Assembly (NCBI GenBank): GCA_025964055.1
Contig: JAOPZP010000186.1
Coordinates: 1 to 5,499 of the forward strand
Direction of reading: 5' to 3'
DNA from: Conexibacter sp.
GTDB taxonomy: Bacteria; Actinomycetota; Thermoleophilia; Solirubrobacterales; Solirubrobacteraceae
DNA: 5,499 nucleotides
Part shown: positions 1 through 4,865 of the stretch, piece after piece
Layout of the letters: each line of letters starts with the position of its first letter
Numbering within the stretch: the stretch's first letter is position 1
Notes under the pieces: model-generated
Seen by the model: only the letters and a program-made list of their open reading frames with translations
The model's database searches: none
Told to the model about the DNA's origin: nothing
Program-made: the position numbers and the translations under genes

Positions 1-1153
1 CGGCGGCGAAGCGCTCGGGCGCGAACGGCGCGAGGTCCATCGGCGGCGGCTCTCCGGCGATCGCTGCGGCGAGCACGCGGCCGGTGATCGGCCCGAGCGC
101 GACGCCCGCGCCCTCGTGGCCGGTGGCCAGCCACAGGCCGGGCACGCGCGACGAGGGGCCGATGGCCGGGAGGTGGTCGGGCAGCCAGGGCCGGAAGCCG
201 ACCCAGGCGTGGTCACGGGGCAGGCCGGCCACGGCCGGGACGAGCCGGGTGGCGCGCTCGCGCATCGCGGCCTCCAGCGCGGCGTCGACGGTCGGGTCGA
301 AGCCGCAGCGCTCGCGCGTGGAGCCGACGACGAGGTGGCCGTCGGCGGTCGTCTCGATCACCGTCGAGACCTGCCGGCCCGCGGCCGCGCTGGTGACCGA
401 CAGCAGGTAGCTGCCGTCGACGACCTTGTGGCGCAGCCAGCGCTCGTCGGGCGCGGGGAGGCGCAGGCGCAGGAGCTGGCCCTTGCGCGGCTCCAGGGGC
501 AGCGGGACGCCGGCGGCCTCGGCCAGCGGCCGGGTCCAGGGGCCGGCGGCGAGGACGACGGCGTTTGCGTGGATCCGCTCATCGTTGGCGAGCTTGACGC
601 CGGTCGCGCGACCGTCGGGGCCGACCATCACCCGCTGCACGGGCGCGTGGGTGCGAACGCGGGCGCCGAGGACCGCCGCGTCGGCGGCCAGCGCGCGGGT
701 GATGGCGCGCGGGTCGCATTGCAGATCGCCGGGGACGTGGAGCGCCCCGTGCAGCGCGCCGGTCAGCTGTGGCTCGAGGGCCTGCACGTCGCGGGCGTCG
801 ACGAGGTCGGCGGCGACGCCCGCGGCACGCAGGCGCTGGGCGCGGGCGGGCTCGGCCGCCCAGGTCCGCGCGTCGGGATGGACGATCAGCGCGCCCTTGC
901 GGCGGATGCGGGCGACGGCGCCGAAGCGTTCGTCGAGCTCGTCGTAGACCGCCATCCCGAGGACCGTCAGGTCGAGCTCGGGGCCTGCGTCCTTGTCGGA
1001 GCACAGCACGTTGCCCTCGCCGAGCCCGGTCGTGCCCGAGGCGACCTCGTCGCGGTCGAGCAGCGTGGTGGCGATCCCGCGCCGCGCCAGCTCCCAGGCG
1101 GTCGCCGCCCCGACGATGCCGGCGCCGACGACGACCACGTCGGGGTGCGTCAT
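1..1153 (-). CDS. FAD-dependent D-amino-acid (probable D-hydroxyproline) dehydrogenase, 3' end cut by window edge
   Basis: The frame is open from an ATG at 1153 to the left edge, giving 384 codons without a stop. The N-terminus has a Rossmann FAD-binding site, VVVVGAGIVGAATAWEL, with Gly10, Gly12 and Gly15 as the GxGxxG glycines and Asp33 ending the second strand (TTLLDRD) for ribose contact. Near the C-terminus GFRPWLPDHLPAIGP and ATGHEGAGVALGP match the conserved end of DadA/glycine-oxidase-type flavoproteins. The protein ends in-window at PFAPERFAA, so probably only a few residues are missing. The family oxidises D- or secondary amino acids to imines. Its ATG overlaps the epimerase stop by ATGA, so the two are co-translated. 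With an epimerase and a DapA-like deaminase upstream, cis-4-hydroxy-D-proline is the likely substrate (inference). It could act as a single-subunit oxidase or as the FAD subunit of a multi-subunit dehydrogenase; the neighbouring genes that would decide this are off the edge. No good Shine-Dalgarno precedes it, consistent with coupling. Confidence 0.87.
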   Translation of the reverse strand, partial: MTHPDVVVVGAGIVGAATAWELARRGIATTLLDRDEVASGTTGLGEGNVLCSDKDAGPELDLTVLGMAVYDELDERFGAVARIRRKGALIVHPDARTWAAEPARAQRLRAAGVAADLVDARDVQALEPQLTGALHGALHVPGDLQCDPRAITRALAADAAVLGARVRTHAPVQRVMVGPDGRATGVKLANDERIHANAVVLAAGPWTRPLAEAAGVPLPLEPRKGQLLRLRLPAPDERWLRHKVVDGSYLLSVTSAAAGRQVSTVIETTADGHLVVGSTRERCGFDPTVDAALEAAMRERATRLVPAVAGLPRDHAWVGFRPWLPDHLPAIGPSSRVPGLWLATGHEGAGVALGPITGRVLAAAIAGEPPPMDLAPFAPERFAA

Positions 1154-2154
1154 CCCAGGACGAACCCGGCCGGGAACGGGTCCTCGGGATCGAGGAGGTA
1201 CTGGCCCATGCCGGTGATCCACGCGCGCCCGGTGATCTCGGGGATCACCGCCGGGAGGTCGCCGACGGTCGTCTCCTGCACGATGCGCCCGGTGAACCGC
1301 GTGCCGAGGACCGACTCGCTGACGAACGCCTCGCCGACGCCGATCTCGCCGCGGGCGTGCAGCTGCGCGAGGCGGGCGCTCGTGCCGGTCCCGCACGGCG
1401 AGCGATCGAGCCAGCCGGGGTGGATCGAGGTGGCCGCGCGCGCGTCGGAGCCGTCGCGACCCGGGGCGTGCAGGACCACGTGATGGCAGCCGGCGATGCG
1501 CGGATCCAGGGGGTGGACCGGGCGGTCGACCGTGTCGATGGCGGCCATGATGTCGGCGCCGCAGGCGATGAGGCGGTCGGCCTCGGCAGGCTCGATCTCC
1601 ACGCCGGCGGCGGCCGCGTCGACGATGGCGTAGAAGTTGCCCCCGAAGGCCATGTCATAGGGGATGGTGCCCCAGCCGTCGACCTGCACCGTGCGGTCGC
1701 GCGCGGCGAGGAAGGCGGGGACGTTGCGCAGCGTCACCGAGCGGGCGCGCCCGTCGCGGACCTCGACGCGGACCTCGACCAGGCCGGCCGGCGTGTCGAG
1801 CGCCACGATCGTCTCGGGCTCCGTGACCTCGACCATCCCGGTCTCGACGAGCACGGTCGCGACGCCGATCGTCCCGTGCCCGCACATCGGCAGGCACCCC
1901 GAGACCTCGATGAACAGGACGCCCCAGTCGGCGTCGTCGCGGGTCGGCGGCTGCAGGATCGCCCCCGACATCGCGGCGTGCCCGCGCGGCTCGTTCATCA
2001 GCAGCAGCCGCAGGTCGTCGAGGTGCTCCTCGAAGTGCAGCTTGCGCTCGAGCATCGTCGCGCCCGGCAACGGCGCCACGCCGCCGGTGATGACGCGCGT
2101 GGGCATGCCCTCGGTGTGGGAGTCGACGGCCGAGAAGTAGCGAGCCGCCCTCAT
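1150..2154 (-). CDS. Proline racemase family protein, probable 4-hydroxyproline 2-epimerase
   Basis: The protein has 334 residues from ATG 2154, the normal length for this family. Both catalytic cysteines are visible: Cys91 in LPMCGHGTIG and Cys254 in DRSPCGTGTSA, with Asp250 just before it. Other family signatures are the N-terminal FSAVDSHTEGMPTRV, NEPRGHAAMSGA near residues 54-65 and GGNFYAIVD near 171-179. A Cys/Cys pair is what racemases and 2-epimerases carry. The trans-3-hydroxyproline dehydratase branch instead has Thr at the second position, so dehydration is unlikely. Expected reaction: trans-4-hydroxy-L-proline to cis-4-hydroxy-D-proline, cytoplasmic and cofactor-free. Proline racemase activity cannot be excluded from sequence, but the flanking DapA-like and FAD-dehydrogenase genes favour hydroxyproline. 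The start overlaps the stop of the preceding gene (ATGA, 2151-2154), and its stop overlaps the next start (1150-1153), so three genes are linked by 4-base overlaps. No strong Shine-Dalgarno precedes the ATG. The frame stays open upstream of it, but that part does not resemble the family and lies over the DapA-like gene. Confidence 0.9.
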   Translation of the reverse strand: MRAARYFSAVDSHTEGMPTRVITGGVAPLPGATMLERKLHFEEHLDDLRLLLMNEPRGHAAMSGAILQPPTRDDADWGVLFIEVSGCLPMCGHGTIGVATVLVETGMVEVTEPETIVALDTPAGLVEVRVEVRDGRARSVTLRNVPAFLAARDRTVQVDGWGTIPYDMAFGGNFYAIVDAAAAGVEIEPAEADRLIACGADIMAAIDTVDRPVHPLDPRIAGCHHVVLHAPGRDGSDARAATSIHPGWLDRSPCGTGTSARLAQLHARGEIGVGEAFVSESVLGTRFTGRIVQETTVGDLPAVIPEITGRAWITGMGQYLLDPEDPFPAGFVLG

Positions 2155-3032
2155 GCCGACACGGGCGCGCGCAGCGCCGCGACCGCAGCGTGGAGCACCT
2201 CGCGCTCGGCCTCGTCGAGGGGCAGGCGCGGGGGGCGCGTCGGCCCGCCGCGCAGGCCGATCGCGTCCATCGCGCCCTTGAAGTGCTGGACCAGCTTGGG
2301 GGTCATGTCGAGGCGGGCGAGCGGCAGCAGCCGGGCGTAGACGGCGCGCGCCTCGGCGAGGCGTCCGGCGTCGACGAGCGCCTGCAGCGCGACGCACTCG
2401 ACCGGCGCGACGTTCGCGACGCCTGACACCCAGCCGGTCGCGCCGGCCGCGAAGCCCTCCAGGGCCCAGTCGTCGCCGCCGACCAGGATCTCCAGGTCGG
2501 TGTCGTTGACCAGCGCGGCGATGCGGCGCGCGTCGCCCGAGCACTCCTTGACGGCGACCACGCCGTCGACCGCCGCGGCGATGTCTGCGATCGTCGCGGG
2601 GGTCAGGTCGATCCCGCCGGCCTCGGGGTTGTTGTAGGCCATGATCGGCAGGCCCTCGTGGGCGACGGCGGCGTAGAACGCGATGAACTCGCGCGTGGTG
2701 CCGCGGTAGTTCAGCGGCGGGAGGCACATGACGGCGGCGGCGCCCGCCTCCCGGGCGGCCGCGGCGTTGCGGCAGGCGGCGGCGGTCGAGCCGGCCGAGA
2801 CGCCGGCGATCACCGGGATCGCGCCGTCGGCGGCGGTGACGACGGTCTCGACGACCGTGCGGCGCTCGGCGTCGCTCAGCTGGCCGGCCTCGCCCATGGT
2901 GCCGGTCGCGACGAGGCCGCCGATGCCGGCGCCGAGCAGGGCCTCCAAGTTGGTGTGCAGCGCCGCGACGTCGACGTGGTCGTCGGCGGTGAAGGGCGTG
3001 ATCGCGGCGGGGATGATGCCGGGGAACTGCAT
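2151..3032 (-). CDS. DapA/NAL-family protein, probable 1-pyrroline-4-hydroxy-2-carboxylate deaminase
   Basis: The protein has 293 residues, the usual size of the dihydrodipicolinate synthase/N-acetylneuraminate lyase TIM-barrel family. The N-terminal GIIPAAITPFTADDHVD, the substrate loop GTMGEAGQLSDAER (residues 43-56), Tyr133 in MAYNNP and the Schiff-base Lys162 in VAVKECSGD are all in place. GGDDWALEGFAAGATGWVSG (185-204) is the typical late barrel segment. Most members have GTTGE where this one has GTMGE. Lysine synthesis (DapA itself) is unlikely given the neighbours. In hydroxyproline degradation a DapA-family enzyme deaminates and dehydrates 1-pyrroline-4-hydroxy-2-carboxylate to 2-oxoglutarate semialdehyde, and that fits the epimerase and FAD dehydrogenase directly downstream. 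A 2-keto-sugar-acid aldolase or dehydratase is the alternative. The ATG at 3032 has a good Shine-Dalgarno (CAGGAG, 3041-3046) 8 nt upstream. It begins 24 bp after the regulator stop, so it is probably co-transcribed with it. Confidence 0.88.
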   Translation of the reverse strand: MQFPGIIPAAITPFTADDHVDVAALHTNLEALLGAGIGGLVATGTMGEAGQLSDAERRTVVETVVTAADGAIPVIAGVSAGSTAAACRNAAAAREAGAAAVMCLPPLNYRGTTREFIAFYAAVAHEGLPIMAYNNPEAGGIDLTPATIADIAAAVDGVVAVKECSGDARRIAALVNDTDLEILVGGDDWALEGFAAGATGWVSGVANVAPVECVALQALVDAGRLAEARAVYARLLPLARLDMTPKLVQHFKGAMDAIGLRGGPTRPPRLPLDEAEREVLHAAVAALRAPVSA

Positions 3033-3040
3033 GGTGGTGG

Positions 3041-3046
3041 CTCCTG
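3041..3046 (-). promoter_or_regulatory. Shine-Dalgarno of the DapA-like gene
   Basis: On the minus strand the sequence is CAGGAG, followed by 8 nt and then ATG at 3032. It is the clearest ribosome-binding site in the left cluster. The two following genes rely on 4-base start/stop overlaps instead, so ribosome entry for the three catabolic genes is probably set here. Confidence 0.6.
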
Positions 3047-3056
3047 GGCGTGGTGG

Positions 3057-3803
3057 TCAGTCGAGCGCCATGTACCGGCGCGCGCGGTCGATGTGCTGGG
3101 CGGCGTGCTGCCGCGCGGCCTCGGGGTCGCCCTCGGCGACCGCCGCGGCGATGAGCCGGTGCTCGGCGAGCTGCAGGGTCGTGCGGCCCGGGACCGCGAT
3201 CGCGTCGTCGCGCAGCTGCTGCCAGAGCGGCTGGTCCATCAGCGCGGCGAGGTGGTCGGCGATCGCCAGCAGGACGGGGTTGGCGGTGGCGACGGCGAGC
3301 TGGCGGTGGAAGCGGCGGTCGGCCTCGGACCAGCGGCGGCGCTGGGCGGGGTCGGAGGGATCGGCGGAGGCCGCCATCGTGCTCAGGAGGTCGTCCACGG
3401 CGGGGTCGGCGCCGCCGCGCGTCGCGGCCAGCGCGGCGATGCTGGGCTCCAGGATCGAGCGCGCCTCCAGCAGGGCGACCGGGCCGGCGTCGGCGGGGAG
3501 GTCGAGGGTCGCGGGGAGCGCGTCGGCGCCGGCGAGCCGCTCGAGCGCGTCGGCCGTGACGAACGAGCCTGCGCCGGGGCGCGTCTCGAGCAGGCCACGG
3601 ACCTGCAGCGCGCCGAGCGCCTCGCGGACGGATGCGCGGCCGACGCCGAGCTGCTGCGCCAGCTCGCGCTCGGCGGGCAGCCGCATGCCGGCGCGCAGGC
3701 TGCCGCGGCGCAGGTCGCCGATCAGCCGGTCGGCGATCTGCTCGTAGCGCTGCCGGACGGCGGGGCGCTCCGAAGTGGTCTCGGTGATTGGTCCTGCAGC
3801 CAA
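3057..3803 (-). CDS. GntR/FadR-family transcriptional regulator with FCD ligand domain
   Basis: The protein has 248 residues. Residues about 18-82 form the GntR winged helix-turn-helix: YEQIADRLIGDLRRG, then GMRLPAERELAQQLGVGRAS, VREALGALQVRGLLE and the wing RPGAGSFV. Residues about 105-240 are an all-helical FCD domain. Asp162 and His166 (ADRRFHRQL), His215 (AEHRLI) and His237 (RQHAAQHI) are placed as the metal-binding Asp/His set of this domain; the ligand is usually a small organic acid. The start is TTG at 3803: the next in-frame start codon is Met40, inside the DNA-binding domain, and no ATG, GTG or TTG occurs in frame for at least 100 nt upstream. No Shine-Dalgarno precedes the TTG. It is the first gene of the hydroxyproline-type cluster, 24 bp before the DapA-like gene. 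It is probably an autoregulated repressor (or activator) responding to hydroxyproline or a pathway intermediate; this is inference from position. Confidence 0.9.
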   Translation of the reverse strand: MAAGPITETTSERPAVRQRYEQIADRLIGDLRRGSLRAGMRLPAERELAQQLGVGRASVREALGALQVRGLLETRPGAGSFVTADALERLAGADALPATLDLPADAGPVALLEARSILEPSIAALAATRGGADPAVDDLLSTMAASADPSDPAQRRRWSEADRRFHRQLAVATANPVLLAIADHLAALMDQPLWQQLRDDAIAVPGRTTLQLAEHRLIAAAVAEGDPEAARQHAAQHIDRARRYMALD

Positions 3804-3807
3804 ACCA
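3788..3807. promoter_or_regulatory. Possible operator: spaced TTGGT/ACCA inverted repeat
   Basis: TGGT at 3789-3792 and ACCA at 3804-3807 form inverted half-sites around a CTGCAG-containing core, directly over the regulator's start codon and just downstream of its predicted transcription start. TGGT...ACCA half-sites are typical of FadR-subfamily operators, but those normally have a spacer of about 3 nt, whereas here it is 11. This is a weak candidate for an autoregulatory site. Confidence 0.2.
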
Positions 3808-3812
3808 GTCGT

Positions 3813-3841
3813 AGCGTAGCCGTCATGCGCGCGAGCATCAA
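3813..3841 (-). promoter_or_regulatory. Candidate promoter of the regulator/hydroxyproline-type cluster
   Basis: On the minus strand there is a -35-like TTGATG (3836-3841), a 17-nt spacer and a -10-like TACGCT (3813-3818), matching the TANNNT form common in actinobacteria. Only 9 nt separate the -10 from the TTG start of the regulator. Transcription would begin about 1-3 nt before the start codon, giving a leaderless or nearly leaderless message. This agrees with the missing Shine-Dalgarno. It is a pattern match only. Confidence 0.45.
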
Positions 3842-3915
3842 GGCGATCGAGCCGCGGACGGGCGGTCTGGTTCTCGGACCGGAAGGCGCGGCGGGCGTCG
3901 TCCTCGAACGCGCGC

Positions 3916-4581
3916 CTACCCCGTCAGATGCGCCGTGTCGTTGAAGCTCCGCAGCAGCCACCGCCCATCCCCGAACACCACGATCCGCGAGATCGACGTG
4001 TTCTCGGCGTGGACGAAGGTGAGCTTCGGCGCGGCCGTCGCCTGCGCGCAGAGCTCGCCGATCACGCCGCCGTGGACGACCGCCGCGGCGACGCGGCCGG
4101 GGCCGGTCTCGCGCACGACGCGCAGGAACCCTTCGCGCACCCGGGCCGCGAACGCCTCCATCGGCTCGGCGCCGGGGATGACGTCCCAGCGCTGGTCCTC
4201 GAAGATCCGCCCGACGAGCGGGTCGCCCTGTGCGGCGCGGACGCGCATCGCGCCGCCCTCCCACTCGCCCAGGGACACCTCGGCCAGCTCCGGGACGACC
4301 ACCGGCTTCATGCCGGTGAGGTGCACGAAGGGCGCCGCGGTCTGGGCCGTGCGAACCAAGTTGGTGATGAAGAGCGTGTCGGGCGGATCGTCGGCGAGGC
4401 GGCGCGCGACGGCCTGCGCCTGGAGCTCGCCCTCGGGCGACAGCGGCGGGTTGCCGTGGCCCTCGAGCATCTCGAACGACTCGCCCTCGACCGCCGCCTG
4501 CGACGCGCCGTGGCGCACGAGGAGCACCTCGGTCGCGTTGTCGGGAAGGGTCCAGGCACGCTGCGGATAGGTCTCGCTCAC
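3916..4581 (-). CDS. Histidine phosphatase superfamily protein (phosphoglycerate-mutase-like), canonical RHG
   Basis: The protein has 221 residues from GTG 4581, chosen because an AAGG Shine-Dalgarno (4590-4593) lies 8 nt upstream. The frame stays open for about 300 nt further upstream, but that extension runs antisense to the riboswitch and looks non-coding. The nucleophile motif LLVRHG puts the phospho-accepting His at residue 24. NLVRTAQTA supplies Arg77, SLGEWEGG the acid Glu106, and VVHGGVIGE the second catalytic His170. HAENTSISRI near 191-200 is the usual late signature. All core residues are present, so an active cytoplasmic phosphatase or mutase is expected. The substrate is not readable from sequence; GpmB-like, alpha-ribazole-phosphatase-like and broad-specificity members share these motifs. 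It is divergent from a B12 riboswitch-controlled operon whose first full-length gene is another histidine phosphatase. That hints at, but does not prove, a link to cobalamin metabolism. No clear promoter was seen for it in 4582-4680. Confidence 0.87.
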   Translation of the reverse strand: MSETYPQRAWTLPDNATEVLLVRHGASQAAVEGESFEMLEGHGNPPLSPEGELQAQAVARRLADDPPDTLFITNLVRTAQTAAPFVHLTGMKPVVVPELAEVSLGEWEGGAMRVRAAQGDPLVGRIFEDQRWDVIPGAEPMEAFAARVREGFLRVVRETGPGRVAAAVVHGGVIGELCAQATAAPKLTFVHAENTSISRIVVFGDGRWLLRSFNDTAHLTG

Positions 4582-4589
4582 GCACGGCA

Positions 4590-4593
4590 CCTT
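4590..4593 (-). promoter_or_regulatory. Shine-Dalgarno that fixes the GTG start of the RHG phosphatase
   Basis: AAGG on the minus strand lies 8 nt before GTG 4581. The GTG three codons earlier (4590) overlaps this element and has no ribosome-binding site of its own, so 4581 is preferred. The resulting protein begins about 18 residues before the first beta strand, normal for the family. Confidence 0.5.
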
Positions 4594-4619
4594 GCCAAAC
4601 CCGGCCGCCACACGCCGCG

Positions 4620-4648
4620 TTGCAGCGCCGCCGGCCGGCGTGTACTGT
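4620..4648 (+). promoter_or_regulatory. Candidate promoter driving the cobalamin riboswitch operon
   Basis: A -35-like TTGCAG (4620-4625) and a -10-like TACTGT (4643-4648, TANNNT form) are separated by exactly 17 nt. The predicted transcription start, about 4655, falls just before the first paired base of the riboswitch aptamer (4662), which supports the placement. The spacer contains a perfect 12-bp palindrome, CGCCGGCCGGCG (4629-4640). Confidence 0.5.
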
Positions 4649-4654
4649 GCGCCC

Positions 4655-4775
4655 CGTTCAAGCGATGGTGTTGCGGGAAGTCGGTGAGAATCCGACGCGG
4701 TCGCGCCACTGTGATCGGAGGACGTCCTACGGGACGCCGCTCCGGAAGCCAGGAACTTCACCCGGCCATCGCGAC
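4655..4775 (+). promoter_or_regulatory. Cobalamin (B12) riboswitch aptamer
   Basis: Several conserved cobalamin-aptamer elements occur in the right order: GGGAA (4675-4679), the GTCGG-TGAGAAT-CCGAC hairpin (4680-4696), GCCACTG (4705-4711) and the B12 box AAGCCAGGAA (4746-4755). The closing helix is perfect: GCGATGG (4662-4668) pairs with CCATCGC (4766-4772). Between the core elements, CGGAG (4716-4720) pairs with CTCCG (4740-4744), and inside that CGTCC (4723-4727) pairs with GGACG (4732-4736) around a UACG tetraloop. These riboswitches bind adenosyl- or other cobalamins and usually turn genes off when B12 is plentiful. The element lies between a promoter and a strong ribosome-binding site, so it should control the plus-strand operon starting at 4821/4862. 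The aptamer class (AdoCbl or MeCbl/AqCbl selective) was not determined. Confidence 0.93.
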
Positions 4776-4787
4776 AGCCCCAATTGT

Positions 4788-4812
4788 TCGGGACGCGGAT
4801 ATCCCGAGGAGG
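4788..4812 (+). promoter_or_regulatory. Riboswitch expression platform: hairpin touching a strong Shine-Dalgarno
   Basis: TCGGGA (4788-4793) pairs with TCCCGA (4802-4807) around the 8-nt loop CGCGGATA. The last two paired bases are the first two of GAGGAGG (4806-4812), the ribosome-binding site for TTG 4821 (8-nt spacing). The loop's CGGAT (4796-4800) is complementary to ATCCG (4690-4694) at the L5 hairpin, as expected for an L5-L13 kissing contact. There is no U-tract, so translational control is more likely than termination. The pairing was read by eye. Confidence 0.5.
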
Positions 4813-4820
4813 TTTCCCTG

Positions 4821-4865
4821 TTGTCGCCTGACCCTGCAGCACCCCGTTCGCGCCGCCTGGCGTGA
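4821..4865 (+). CDS. Possible 14-codon leader ORF coupled to the downstream phosphatase
   Basis: TTG at 4821 follows GAGGAGG (4806-4812) by 8 nt and opens a frame reading MSPDPAAPRSRRLA. Its TGA (4863-4865) overlaps the GTG of the next gene (GTGA, 4862-4865). It has no recognisable domain. The next gene has no ribosome-binding site of its own close to its GTG, while the only good one in the region sits here, about 50 nt upstream. This frame may therefore deliver ribosomes to the phosphatase by start/stop coupling, so that the riboswitch controls both. Alternatives: a true protein start here with a one- or two-base indel joining the frames (sequencing error or mutation), or a chance short frame. 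No product should be assumed. Confidence 0.35.
   Translation: MSPDPAAPRSRRLA

Noticed and set aside
116..1483. Long plus-strand open frame (455 codons) opposite the FAD dehydrogenase and epimerase genes
   Set aside because: Its translation is Gly/Arg/Ala-rich without domains, while the minus strand encodes recognisable enzymes over the same bases. Long antisense frames are expected at this GC content.
1150..2727. A 525-codon version of the epimerase starting far upstream
   Set aside because: The first about 190 residues are a shifted-frame reading of the DapA-like gene and do not resemble the family. The ATG at 2154 gives the standard length and an ATGA overlap.
3863..3882. CGGTC/GACCG hairpin between the phosphatase and the regulator, considered as a terminator
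   Set aside because: The stem is only 5 bp with a 9-nt loop and there is no T-tract on either strand. It does not support an intrinsic terminator.
2658..3944. Long plus-strand open frame (428 codons) opposite the DapA-like gene and the regulator
   Set aside because: It is low-complexity and motif-free, and antisense to two clear genes. Only its last 39 codons, which begin at an independent ATG, were kept as a weak hypothesis.
4620..4865. An 81-codon plus-strand frame through the riboswitch ending at 4865
   Set aside because: The 5' part is structured RNA sequence and starts before the predicted transcription start. Only the last 14 codons, from TTG 4821, have a ribosome-binding site.
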